A stretch of 64,000 nt of DNA. Origin: Cryptomeria japonica. Taxonomy: Eukaryota; Streptophyta; Pinopsida; Cupressales; Cupressaceae. Every line of letters starts with the position of its first letter. The stretch's first letter is position 1. Of the stretch, positions 10,936 to 22,000 are shown piece after piece. Made by a program: the position numbers and the translations under genes. The DNA is taken from the NCBI RefSeq assembly GCF_030272615.1, contig NC_081412.1, forward strand, positions 481,309,872 to 481,373,871, in the 5' to 3' direction. The notes beneath the pieces were generated by a model, which worked only from the letters and a program-made list of their open reading frames with translations, was not told the DNA's origin and did no database searches.

Positions 10936-12591
10936 GTTGAGCCATGACTCCCCCACCGCTCCCCAATTTCATTTTTTTAAATATTTTTTTCAAATCAAAT
11001 TCTTTTTGTTAAATAATATTTTTTTAAAATAAAAAACCTAGTCACTCCAAAAGTGAACTGGTAAAAAAACAATTTTAATAGCAAGACTAAAAAAATACAG
11101 GAAACCCATTTTCCAGCAAACAAGGAAAACTAATAACATTTGTTTTTAACCAAAAATTTCAAGAAAACAAACCCCAGCCATATATAATAATCCAATTTGG
11201 AAAACAATAGGGTTAACTGGGTAAATAATTGTTTTTTTTGTTTTTTTCCCAATTTCACTCCAAACCAATAATTTTTCCATTTCTCCAATTTCCCAGGTTT
11301 GCCCTCTTAACAATCAACAATGGGGAATTTCTCAAAAAAGAAAACTAACAGGAAAATAAAATAAGCTAATTTAAACTACTTGTCATTTCAACTGAACAAA
11401 AAGAAACAACAGAGATTTAACATCCAATTTTCACCCAAACAAAAACAACTCATTTCACCAACCTGTTTAGCTATCCAGGCAGAAAAAGTTGAAGGAGAGC
11501 AAACCACAAACTCCAGGCAAATTCCTCCACTGACAAATCTAGCTCAAAAATCAAACACAGAAGTTTTTATCGAGGCAAAGCTTTTTTTTCTCCAGAATGC
11601 ATAATCTTTATGTTTTTGGTCAAAAATTCAAATATATAACTTTTCCTTTTCAAAATATCTCTTTTTAGGTCAAGTTAAAAAATATTTTTTTAAATAAAAA
11701 ATTAAAATCTCAATTTCTTTTTCAAGGGCTGCATTTCATTTAACTTTTCAAATTAAAAATCATTTCCCCTTTTTTTAAATATGATAAACAATTAATCCTT
11801 AATACACATAAAAGTAATGCAACTTTAAAAATAAAATTAAAAAAAATCAATTAAAACAAATACTACATCATTTCACTATTTAACTAAACAATTCACTTTT
11901 TAACTATTCAAATAAAGAAATTTATAAATCTTTTAAAATATTAAAATTCACTTAATCATCTATTTCAAAATAAATTTAAAAAACGCATAACATGCAATCA
12001 ACAAGGCAAAACAGAAACACGACATGCATACCAACAAAAGGGATGGTTGACCGACGACTGACACTGCTCAGTGATGAGCAAGGCTAAAGGTAAACTCAGG
12101 GCCTTAAGACTATCTCCTCCACTTCCATCGAAATATTAGGTACGCTCAGACTTGTGGGGCCAGGTGAAGTTAGTATCGTGTACCTGCAAATCCTGCATCA
12201 CCAATTCACGCATACATATATATCTTCAAACACAGTAGATACACTAGTGAAGGAGAATCCTGACGTTCCCTGTCTCACCAAAGTGAGTGAAGGAAAATCA
12301 TCTCCTCGCACCTCATACACTTACAAACATGATAACATGCACATAACGCATCTCATGCATAAAATAAATGTGTTAGCCCATGTCAGTAATCCAATAAAAT
12401 AACCTTTGACCATCATTAAGGGATATAATGTGTAAAAAACATACCCTGAAACTCAAATCAAAGTATAACACATCATAGCATAATATCTGAGTAAAATATA
12501 AAAATATAATGTATCCATTAATATCCACTGAAAAAGTCAACTATAGTCAAAACATGTGTCTAAAAAGTCTAATCGAGGGAGGGGTACTACA

Positions 12592-12985
12592 TCCTCCCCA
12601 AAAAAACTAGGCTTACTCTTGGAAGCCTAAAATAGATAAGGGTATATCTCTCTGATCTTCACTGCAACCTCCCATGTAGTTGAGGTCTCATCATTTGGGT
12701 CTCATAGGACCCTTACCTGATCGATGGTATGACCCCCGACGGTCAAACCCCGACACTGCAGAATGCGCACGGGCTCCATGGAAAGTTGTCTGTCCTCGAC
12801 CTGCAATCCGTTCCGATCAAGAACATGGGTCACATCAGGATAATAAGGTCTAAGAACAAAAACATGAAAAACATCATGGATGCGGGATAGGATCGGTGGC
12901 AAGGCAAGAAGGTAGGCAATAGGTCCTATCCTCTCAAGGATCTCAAAAGAGCCAACAAATCGAGGCACCAACATAGAACCCTTTT
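12592..12985 (-). pseudogene. Gypsy-A integrase C-terminus and chromodomain-like tail
   Basis: Minus-strand translation reads PRFVGSFEILERIGPIAYLLA, then LPPILSRIHDVFHVFVLRPY, then a tail ending in VRVL, a stop in place of the expected Trp, and DPNDETSTTWE..YPYLF. This is the characteristic end of chromovirus (Ty3/gypsy) pol, where the chromodomain-like tail can direct integration to particular chromatin. The frame is open from about 12998 down to the stop near 12702. Upstream, the gene is interrupted by the 12986-14483 insertion and resumes at 14484. Confidence 0.88.
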
Positions 12986-14483
12986 GATGCAGAGAACTAC
13001 TCAAAATCCTTATAACAAGCCCAAATTAGGTTAGGCTAGTGACCCTTCAACTACTCACAAGGTTCCTGCAAGGAAGGACCCTACACCTTGGATGAAACTA
13101 CTCACACACTCACTAGTCATGGGCCTACTCAAGATGAGTAAAAGGCTTCAACTCTTCAAAATTACCTTACCAGTGATCCCTACTCCTTGGAATTTTTTAT
13201 TTGGTCCACACATAACATCTAATACCTCTTTCAAGCACTGGTTTTGATCTTGGGCATCAAACCCTTATACCTCCTTTGTAAACCTACCCCTTCAGCTAGT
13301 AGCCCTTTTATACTAGTGTTTTAGTTTTAACTCAAAAATATTCCACACACCCCTACAAAAAACTTATTATTACGGACACCCTTTTGGAAGATATACTAAT
13401 CCCTAAATTTTTTTGGTCAGATCTATAAATATAAGGTTTGTTCCCTTTAGAGGCTAAGAGACCTAATAGGGGCAATTAGCCCTATTTTACAAAGCAACTA
13501 CCTTTACCGATAGACAAAATGAAAAATAAACTTAATAGGCGTGTGGGGGGTAGTGAGAAATTTTTAATTCCAGGGTTGCACACCTGGAATCCATCACTAA
13601 CACAAAATATGATTATTGTCCTAAAACTTGTCCTAGGTAGTCACATAGAGATGCCTACCTAAATATGTTCTTTTCTCCACACAACAAGGTCTCCCCTGAA
13701 AAAAAAACATAAGAAAACTAAAATACAAAGTCTTATCCTACATCCCTCCAAAGGAAGAGTCTTTTAATGGATTGGAGTGCAAGATAAAGCCATTTTGATT
13801 CAAACCCCTCTCCAAACCCTAAGTTTTCGGGTTACAGTCAATAGAATGAAGGTTTCTCTCTACTCCCAAATGATCAAAACCTCAGATCACCACCAAAAGA
13901 ATAATAATTAATCTACCTATCTACTTCATGGATGGTGGGATTCAATTCAATCCATACAGTCACGTACAACACCTGCAATCTCAGAGTTTCTGGGAAAACT
14001 GAAGTATTTTGAGTATTATTGCTTCATAAACTCCAACTCCAATAACAGAAACCTTGGGAATCAGGCCCACAAGGCTTATACAACTCTCCAACAATTTCTC
14101 ACTGAATTTGGAGTAGGTTGGAGCCATTGAAAGGCTTCCCCCAACCGAATTACAAAAAGTTGCACTTTTCTACTCAAAAGTTGCATTTTTGCAATTTTGC
14201 TCACAAAGTTGTCATCCTTCCCAAGGTTGGGACCCACACACATGGAACAACCAAACACACATAAAAAATTTCTAAAACCTATTAAACATTAATCTAAACC
14301 ATCTATTACCCATTTTTACCACATTGTCCCGATTGGCTTCTCAAATTGCCTAATTGGTGGAATGGGCTTACATGGTGGGGTTTATTTGCATACATGAAAC
14401 ACAAGACACAATAACACATCCTAATGGTCCTAGTCTTCATCCTTAGGGTCATGAATAGGTTGTTTATGAGGTTCTCCTGCACC
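12986..14483. mobile_element. Terminal-inverted-repeat insertion, about 1.5 kb, non-coding
   Basis: This block separates two parts of Gypsy-A integrase that should be contiguous (..HPRKSLIRYRK and KGSMLVPRF..). Its ends are imperfect inverted repeats: left GATGCAGAGAACTACTCA, right (reverse complement) GGTGCAGGAGAACCTCA. The flanks, ACCCTTTTG on the left and ACCTTTCTA on the right, look like a decayed duplication of about 9 bp. That size would fit a Mutator-like element, but this is inference. I found no transposase motif, so it is presumably non-autonomous. Confidence 0.6.
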
Positions 14484-14783
14484 ACCTTTCTATAACGGAT
14501 CAGACTCTTTCGTGGATGCACTCTCAAGATTACATGGTCGCCAACATAAAACTAACAATCCACTCTATGAGGATCGACATACTTCTTCTGCATATCCTGT
14601 GCTGCTACCTAATGTCCACGAATCTACTCAAATTGTTACTCCATCTCTCGAAGCATATCCAATCCTATATGTACCCTGTCCTCCAACCGATCCCAACTCA
14701 AAGGAGTACGGCAAGGACGACCGTACAATGCCTAGAACGGAGACATACCTATGGAGTTATGATATCCATTGTTATCAACAAGG
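14484..14783 (-). pseudogene. Gypsy-A integrase, central fragment
   Basis: Minus-strand translation gives YHNSIGMSPFQALYGRPCR, TPLSWDRLEDR, then QDMQKKYVDPHRVDCQFYVG and DHVILRVHPRKSLIRY. This is the integrase core end and GPY/F-side region of a chromovirus, with two stops. It continues into 12592-12985 once the TIR insertion is removed. At its upstream end (about 14784) homology stops and the tail of the Penelope-like fragment begins. Confidence 0.85.
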
Positions 14784-14784
14784 T

Positions 14785-15090
14785 AAAAATATTATTATTA
14801 ATGTAGATGTTGTTATTATTAAAACTATAACAATAATAATAATAATTAGTTATTATTATTATTATTATTATTATTGCAATAAAAATAAAAATAATAATAA
14901 ATGAAAAAGGAAAGGGGGAATGAGAAGATAAGTAAAACAAAGATAAGGAGCAAGAAAATAAAGAAAGGAAAGGAACACAAAGAAAGGAAAGGAACAATGG
15001 AAGACAAGTGAGGGGAGGGGAGTAGACTGACAGAGAAAAAGGCAAAGCCAGACTCTCAAAATCAAATGGGGGGGAGGGGCGGGGGGGGTC
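14785..15090 (-). repeat. Penelope-like element 3' tail: purine/pyrimidine tract and ATT microsatellite
   Basis: After the stop of the GIY-YIG frame, the minus strand is a long C/T-rich tract (about 14903-15090, including a G9-type run near 15080 on the plus strand) and then an (ATT)n/(TAA)n microsatellite at about 14787-14901. Penelope-like elements often end in short simple repeats, so I read this as the element's 3' end where it joins Gypsy-A. The boundary is inferred. Confidence 0.55.
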
Positions 15091-15459
15091 TCAAGGTATG
15101 GAGCGAGATTGTTTGAGGTTGGAAAGCAAAGGTTGCCAAGTGGGACTGGGACTCCAACCTTCGTTGCGATTGAGATTAGTGGGATGGTTGTTAATAGAAA
15201 TGGCTTCCTTGAGCTTTCTCTTGATGAAGTCCTCTTCTTTGGATAATATTTTAACGTTCTCCAAACAAATGTGGTGTTTGGTCGAAGAGGAGTGTTTGGC
15301 AAGGGCTGACTTATAGAGTCGATCATGTGTAATGTCTGCACAATGCTCTTTGATTCTAATGTTGAAGGAGCGACCTGTCTCTCCTATATAAGGAATGTCA
15401 CAAGAGCAGGTGATGTAAAGAAACATTATATTATAATTATATGAGACATTATAAAACAA
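15091..15459 (-). pseudogene. Penelope-like retroelement GIY-YIG endonuclease (5'-truncated)
   Basis: A 122-codon minus-strand frame without internal stops. Residues 17-39 contain CSC followed by PYIGETGRS and RIKEH. Around residues 75-105 come EEDFIKRKLKEAISI and LNRNEGW. These fit the GIY-YIG nuclease of Penelope-like elements: the tyrosine of the YIG motif (Y24), conserved R35 and H39, the metal-binding Glu in RKLKEA (E85) and the Asn/Arg of LNR. Cysteines before the YIG motif match the zinc finger of that family. In intact elements this domain follows a reverse transcriptase and nicks target DNA. Here the RT is absent and homology starts about at FLYITCSC, so this is a typical 5'-truncated copy. 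A bacterial or organellar GIY-YIG enzyme is unlikely given the 'CSC..YIGETGRS..R.KEH' and 'KEAI.I......LNR..G' pattern. Confidence 0.85.
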
Positions 15460-17040
15460 TTGATATTAAAGGCAAATGCAGAAAGGAAAAGGAATCATCT
15501 CTACATTTTCCTTTATCTATAAAGATAGGCAAAATCAGTTATTTCTTCTAAACTTAGCTTATAGTTAATGAGTATACTCTAAAGCTAAAGGTCTTGTTAA
15601 ATAATTATAATAACTATCTCCATAATATATTCGGTTTAAAAGTAAAAATTTACTGTTTTATTTTATTTTTGTGGTATTGCAAATGGAAAAGATTTAAAGA
15701 TTAAATTATTTTGTAATAAGCTATGCAAAGATGATAAATTCCGGTTTAGCTTGAAGGAAGTGTTAGAATATGTTGAGATAATTAATGAAACTATTATAGT
15801 GAAATATTATGGAGTGATATTTTGTAATTAATAAAATATTTGATCAAATGTTATTTTGGTTGTTGTTTAAAGATTGTTAAATGCATATTGTATACCCACA
15901 AGGTGGAGTTAACAATAGATTAATATTTAGAGGGTGCTTCAATTTATAGTTGTCTTATTTTAAAAGATATTAAACTTATTGAATCAATTAAGATTGAGTT
16001 GATCATATTATACCAATGTTGAGTGTTTATTTGGAGCGAAGTGCTCAATGTTGTGTTGAAATGTACGATATAGGAAACACATTTGATATGAGTCTATTCA
16101 AGTTTTTTTTTCCTTTTATTTTAAATAATTTTAGGATTTTTATCATTCATAAATTATGTGTTTGTCTTAGGAAGGGGATTTTACAAATTAAGTTATACTA
16201 GAGATATTTGCTGATTCAGTATAAACTTGAAATGAGAATAAAATAGTGTTTATGTTATGATTGAGATGATTTTTTTTTTGAATGAGAGATTCTTTGCATA
16301 ATGTTTATTCAACCACAACACTCTACTGAAATAGTGTTTTTCTTTAATGATTACCGAAAAAGGGATAATTTTTATTTTATTCATAAGAATTTAAGTATGT
16401 TATATGGACGAGTGTCGAATATGGGGAAACAGGGAAGGGTAAATCTCAACACATGATTTACCTACAGCTAGTCAACATAAAACTTTGGCCAAAGTGTTTT
16501 AAATCAATTTGATACTAATTGATTTTCTTATTTACTCCCTATCATATCATGAAAATTAGAACTACATGATCATAGGTGATATGTTTTTTAGATATTTTCA
16601 TCTTGCACTGGGATTCCATCCCGCCTGCTGGTTTGAGTTAGCTAAGTACCTCGCGCAAGGGTTGGGAGCTCATTGTACTCTAAGAGCACCAAGGAAGCAA
16701 TTGCTTTATGGTTGGGTGAAAAAAACACCTAAACCATATTTTTCGTCTCATAGGAGCATAAGGAGAGGAGTTTGCAGCGAGTGGAGATAGATTTTATAGT
16801 ACAATTATATTTATCATTCCACATATTTCGACCTTATTGTCAATTTGTCTATGAAGTAATTTTGACCTTGTGGTCACTTGGTATATCTAAACTACCTATA
16901 TGATCCCACTTTCGTATTATATCTCAAGTAGAGAGAGTGTTGTAAATTTAAACTACGATGCTTTTATTTTTTGAATTATTCAATATTGGAATTTATGAGG
17001 AATTATTGAATGTTATTTATTATAAAAATTTGTGTTGCTA
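15460..17040. other. Unassigned AT-rich stretch
   Basis: No domain or LTR terminus could be assigned. A less AT-rich patch at 16590-16790 holds a 74-codon plus frame without recognisable motifs. The Gypsy-T integrase reading ends near 17045 without its C-terminal domain or 3' LTR, so a deletion or insertion junction probably lies at about 17040. Confidence 0.45.
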
Positions 17041-17044
17041 TACA

Positions 17045-17818
17045 AACACAACCAACATCATTGACTGTCTTCTTAAGGAACTTTTGGATAGTTTAATTAG
17101 ATATCTCATCTTAACTATTACCTTGGGGATAGTATGGGGTGGAGAAACGATGTTATATATAAAATTTCTCTCAAAGCTCACAAACATCCTAATTTTTGAA
17201 AGGATGCCCATTATCCATGATGATGAAAAGAGGAACACCATACAAGCATATGATGTAGTTGAGAATGAATGTGGCGATCTATTTTTGATAACTTGTGTGA
17301 GGGGAACAACTTTAATCCACTTCATGAAGTGCTCAGTGGTAGTTATTATGAATTTATGGCCATTAGAGGATGGAAGGTGGATCTTACCCACGAGATCAAT
17401 TACCCATTGATAAAAGGGCCAAGGTGTTGAGATAAGTTGTAATTCTTGTGTTGGTGCATGTATCAAGTCTCTATGAATCTAACACTCGCATTTTCTAACA
17501 AATTGATAGGCATCTTTCTACATAGTGGGTCAGTACTAACCAGTCTTCATCATGAGCCCCACATATACCTTTGTGTACCTCATGTAATGCAGTTTGGACT
17601 TTCTCACAATCTAGACATCTAAGGAGAGTACCATCGAGACCAATACAATAGAGGGTGTTGACAATGATAACATATCGGGAAGTTTAGCGGATAAAGGTAT
17701 GATATTTGTTGTTGGAAAGGTTAGGTAGAAGGGCGTTACTATAGTGGTGAGTAAATATGTCATCATACCAAGGGGAGTCAAGACCAATAACAAATATAGT
17801 CTCAAAAAAAGAGATATC
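17045..17818 (-). pseudogene. Gypsy-T integrase (zinc-binding region and core), broken
   Basis: On the minus strand from 17818 the reading continues directly from the RNase H side found at 25510. It passes LYCIGLDGTLLRCLDCE and HEVHKGICGAHDED (zinc-binding region, about 17640-17540). It then reaches HAPTQELQLISTPWPFYQW, VIDLVGKIHLPSSNGHKF and HFMKWIKVVPL, with the first catalytic Asp in WVIDLVG. After a frameshift near 17270 it gives FIIMDNGHPF (second Asp) and STPYYPQGNS.DEI (catalytic Glu region). It stops being recognisable near 17045. The Tat-lineage style of integrase fits the domains found in the other fragments. Confidence 0.85.
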
Positions 17819-19331
17819 TGTTGGCATTTGGCATTATAACAGACAATGAGAGATTGTTGGCATTTCAATAAGGATATTGAGAAGGTTGTTGATGATATGG
17901 ATATAACTGATTAAGAATGATTTACTATCTTAATATTATTATTTTGTCATTTATGTCAAGAAATTGATTTTCTAATTCAGTATGATGTTGCCATATCTTG
18001 AGAAGTATGATTTGATGAGTATAAAGATATCAGTAAAAGACACAGAAAGAATATGATGAATAAGGGGATGAATAAGGTATTCAATGGGCAACTATTACCG
18101 AGCCGGACAATGATGAGATCATGATATTTAGATTTTTTAACATCATACATATGTTGTAAATTGTAAGGTTAATACTATACTATGTTACTAAGAAAAGAAC
18201 CTAGTCGGTAAACCCTAAGGAACCTAGTCGGTAAACCCTAAGGTTATCGTTGTCGGTTAAAGAAGGCGGTAGTATTTACTGAGTTGTAACCGAGCTGTAA
18301 CAAAATACATTAAATGGTTACATGCATTATTTAATGAAGGAAGTTGATGAGCTGGAATTGATTAAATGATTGGTATGTCGTGCATAAAGTTTGTTAATGA
18401 ATCTATGGCAAAGGAAAATCAGCATGAAGATCTACAACACAGATTGAACCACAATACCCTAGCACAAGTTCCAAGAAATGTATGCAAGTTCTTAGGCAGG
18501 GTAAAACATTTTTCAGATCGAAGGATACATTGAACCTGGACAAGATTGAAGATCTGAAGACTATGATTGATCATGGGAAATGTGATCAAAGAGATTAAGC
18601 AGTTAGCTAATTGTTTATAAATAGGGAGCTGTTGATAAACAATGTATGCGGGCAAATGTATGCACAGGGATGCTACATAGTGATTACCGAGCACAGAAGC
18701 TTGAAGACCTATTTGAATAATAGAGTATAGAAGCCCAGCAGATGGACAAGATTAGTTCTATGTCTAGATTGTATTGAGCAAATAAGAATCTGCTTTACCA
18801 TTTTAGATGTGAAGTTGCAGATAGATTTTATTACTATTATTTTGTGAAAGTGATAGAAAATCTCTTAGTCGAGTGGACTTAACAGTCTTATTTGTAAAAC
18901 CCTCTAGCAAGGTGACATTCTAATTGAGTGTTTGAAATCCTTTAACAAGGTCACTTCTAACAAGGTGAGGATCCTAACAGATCTGAGGGAAATCCCTTAA
19001 CCGGGTCACATCTAACAATGTGTTTGTAATCTTTAACAGGATTTGCTTTTAACCAAGCATACTCTAGAAGAGTATATTTCTTAGTGGGTCCAAAATCCCA
19101 CAATGGTTTTTCCCTATTTGGGTTTCCATGTTAAATCTAGTGTTATGAGGTTTATGATGTTTTTATGCTTTTGAGTTTGCATGTTTAGCAGTTTTGGTTA
19201 TATTACTGAAGTATATGTTACCAAGGTTGAATCTGATGTTTTTATGGAAGATTAAGTTTGTATGATTCACCCCCCCCCCCTCATCTTGTTGGCTATTGGA
19301 TCTGTACTTACATTAAGTATCAAAACTATCA
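17819..19331 (+). repeat. Copia-2 5' LTR (1513 bp)
   Basis: TGTTGG...ACTATCA. TATA-like TTATAAATAG at about 18616-18625. A direct duplication of GAACCTAGTCGGTAAACCCTA occupies about 18195-18243. Repeated 'ccgagt/ccggta' motifs and a C-run near 19270 are typical of copia LTRs. It has about 14 bp more than the 3' LTR near 18648 (a second GTATGC unit). Confidence 0.93.
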
Positions 19332-19333
19332 AT

Positions 19334-19345
19334 TGGTATCAGAGC
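19334..19345 (+). promoter_or_regulatory. Primer-binding site (initiator tRNA-Met)
   Basis: TGGTATCAGAGC two bases after the LTR end, identical to the Copia-1 site. Confidence 0.93.
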
Positions 19346-19395
19346 TTTGGACTCTGGAAGAAAAGTTTAAAGGTACTTGAGGCAAAGATCCAAAG

Positions 19396-20510
19396 ATGTA
19401 TAAGAGGGATGCACCGAAGCTGAACAAGTCAAGTTTCTCTACATGGCAAAAAAGGATGAAACCGCACCTATCAGGAGTTGAAGAATATGCTGCATATTAT
19501 TTGGAGAATGATTTCATCACACCGAGCACCTATCCATTGACTATGAAAGAAATAAAGGCAAAGCAATGATTGAAATAACATTTGCATTGACCAACTCAGA
19601 GTTTAATGATCTAGAAGGTTTCAATGATGCAAAGGCAATGTGGGACAAGCTCATATCTATATATGGTGGAGATGAACATGTTCAAAGAGAAAAAGTAGAT
19701 AGTCTAAGAGGACAACTTGAATCTATGAGGATGAATGAAGGTGAGAACATAACCCAGTACAATACAAGACTAAAGGAGATTGTCAATCAAATCAAAGGAG
19801 CAGGTGGAACTATTGAAGAAAAGGATATAATAAGTAAGTTGTTAAAAACCCTTCTACTAGCTTATGCAATCCGAGTATCTGCAATCAATGAATTGAGGTT
19901 TGTACCTAATATGCCAGTTTCTTTAGATGCTACTATTGGTAAGCTACATGCATTTGAGTTAAGTAACTTTGGTAGCAGTGGATCTTCCGTAAAAAAAGTT
20001 GAATTTGCATTTAGTTCTTTTCATCTCGATGAATCTAATGATTACAATGGAAGAAAGTATAAGTACTCTAAAGGAGATCACAGTGGAGCAAGTGAAAGAT
20101 TTCATAAGAACATGGAAGAAGTACACAAACTGTATGAGGAAATCAAAAAGGAGGAAGAGTTTGAAGCACTATTAGCCAGAAGGTTACCGAGAGGCAAAGG
20201 TAAGTATAAAGGAAAACTACCTTTGAAATGTTTCAATTGTGATAAAATAGGACATATGGCTTCTAACTGTCCTGACAAAGATTCTACTGAAAAGAGAGAT
20301 TACCGAGATGATAGACATAAAGATAATCATTACAGAGGACACCAAGACTTCAGGAGAAGAGATAGAAAGACATGCTTAATAGCCGATGAGGAATCCAACG
20401 ATGATAAATCAGATGAAACTGATACAGAGGAAGTAGTTTATGTGGCTATCAAAGATGGATCAGACGAAGAAAGGTATGAAGAAAAAGACCTAATATCTCA
20501 CATAAATACT
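19396..20510 (+). pseudogene. Copia-2 gag (UBN2-type capsid plus zinc knuckle)
   Basis: ATG at 19396 opens MYKRDAPKLNKSSFSTWQK, the gag N-terminus. One indel somewhere at 19400-19540 puts it out of frame with the rest, which is open from before 19566. The capsid shows FNDAKAMWDKLISIYGG, RMNEGENITQYNTRLKEI and KLLKTLLLAYAIR. A charged linker follows, then an intact CCHC knuckle CFNCDKIGHMASNC at 20229-20270. The downstream linker is rich in Asp, Lys and Arg. Gag binds element RNA and forms the particle. Apart from the early frameshift this part is well preserved. Confidence 0.92.
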
Positions 20511-22000
20511 AATGATTCTTGGATTATAGATAGTGGATGCTCACATCATATGACAGGTGATAAACACAAGTTTGTTATGTTAGAAGATTATGATGGAGGT
20601 TATGTAATATTTGGTAATGATGCACCAGGTCTAGTAAGAGGTAAAGGATCTATAACACTTCTTGACAATGCAAGATGTAATGATGTTTATTGGGTTGAAC
20701 GTTTGAAATACAATTTGTTGAGTGTAGCACAACTAAACAATATAGGTTACCGAATAGAATTTCAGAAAGGATTTGTCAAAGTTCATGACAAGCATGGAAA
20801 GTTAGCTACTACTAGGACACAAACAAAAGGTAATACATTTCACCTTGACTCAACTCGAAACAAGTGTCTGTATGCAAAGATAGATGATACCTGGTTATGG
20901 CATAAAAGGTTTTGTCATGTAAATTTTGATAATCTGATCAAAATAAGCAACAAGCATCGAGTAAGAGGTCTACCAAGTCTTGAAAAACCTGAGAATGCTA
21001 TGTGTCGAGGATGCCAGATGGGTAAGATGACAAGATCAAGCTTTACAAGTAAGTCTTACACTTATAAGGGAATTTTAGATCTTGTGCACACTGATCTTTG
21101 TGGTCCTATGAAAGTTCAAAGTTATTATGGTGATAAATATTTCATATTATTTGTGGATGACTATTCAAGGATGATGTCGGCAATGTTTTTAAAAGAAAAA
21201 TCAGAAGCTTTTCAAATGTTTAAATGGTACAAGGCAAGAGTTGAAAATGAAACAGGAAGACAACTGAAATGTCTTAGATCAGATAGAGGAGGAGAGTTCA
21301 CATCTGATGAGTTCAACTTATTCTGCAATGATCATGGTATTAAAAGACAAGTCTCTACACCGAGAACTCCATAGCAAAATGGAATAGCTGAGAGAAGAAA
21401 CAAATCTATTGTGGATTGTGCCAGAACCCTGATGATTGAAAAGAAAGTGCCACAAACATTTTGGAGAGAAGCAATAAGCACAACAGTTTACACCCTTAAC
21501 TGAGTACAACTAAAGAAAGGTACTTTGAAGACACCTTATGAAATCTGGTATGACAAGAAACCTAATGTAAGTTATTTTAAAATCTTTGGAAGTAGATGCT
21601 ATGTACACAAAGATGATAGAAATGGCAAGTTTGATCAGAAAAGTGAAGAAGGAACATTTCTAGGTTATTCTTCTAGAAGCAAAGCATTTAAATGTCTAAT
21701 CAAATCATCTAACAAAATAGTAGAAAGTGCAAATGTGAAAATTGATGAATTTGCAGAAAGAAATGATGAAGGAAATTCCAAAGAACCAGAAGATTATGAT
21801 GAATTTGTCTATGTTCAACCGACAAGTTTTACCGAGAAAACTGTTGAAGAAAATGAAGAGAATATCCAGTTATCGAGTGATGAAGAAGATAATACAGAGC
21901 CTACCGAGCCTCTATTAGCCCAGTATGTCAGAAGACATCATGCACCAAGTCAGATTATAGGAGATAAGGATGATCCAGTGATGACAAGAAACAAACTGAG
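20511..22000 (+). pseudogene. Copia-2 protease and integrase, nonsense-interrupted
   Basis: Protease active site DSG in WIIDSGCSHHMTGD (Asp codon 20529-20531). Pre-integrase and zinc region: WLWHKRFCHVNFDN ... CRGCQMGKM. Integrase core: DLVHTDLCG, LFVDDYSRMM, CLRSDRGGEF and, after a stop, NGIAERRN. Nonsense codons are TAG at 21372-21374 (Gln expected in TP-Q-QNG) and TGA at 21501-21503 (Arg expected in LN-R-VQ). Both are C-to-T changes of CAG and CGA. The integrase C-terminal part is open ([31 protein letters not shown]) and is followed by an acidic linker. Confidence 0.92.

Larger units (their letters stand above)
9206..12591 (-). repeat. Gypsy-A 3' LTR, main part
   Basis: Read on the minus strand, the LTR starts TGTAGTACCCC at 12591, immediately after a polypurine-like TTTTTTGGGGAGGA and the pol stop region. 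It shares ordered blocks with 55950-59406: a 'gagtgtcatcac' block; 'cccccatcttgagttatcctgg' type text against 'cccccatcctgggttaccctgg', with the repeated 'cctggtaacctctt'; and 'tcctcgcacctcatac' near 12315. With 2856-3171 it makes a 3.7-kb LTR interrupted by Copia-1. It contains a CA/TA microsatellite and a GC-rich block. I see no gene inside it. Confidence 0.75.

Noticed and set aside
15098-15316. Plus frame of 72 codons
   Set aside because: Antisense of the Penelope-like endonuclease, which has family motifs.
16566-16790. 74-codon plus frame in a less AT-rich patch
   Set aside because: Does not match any family I know and has no neighbours in frame; listed only as part of the unassigned stretch.
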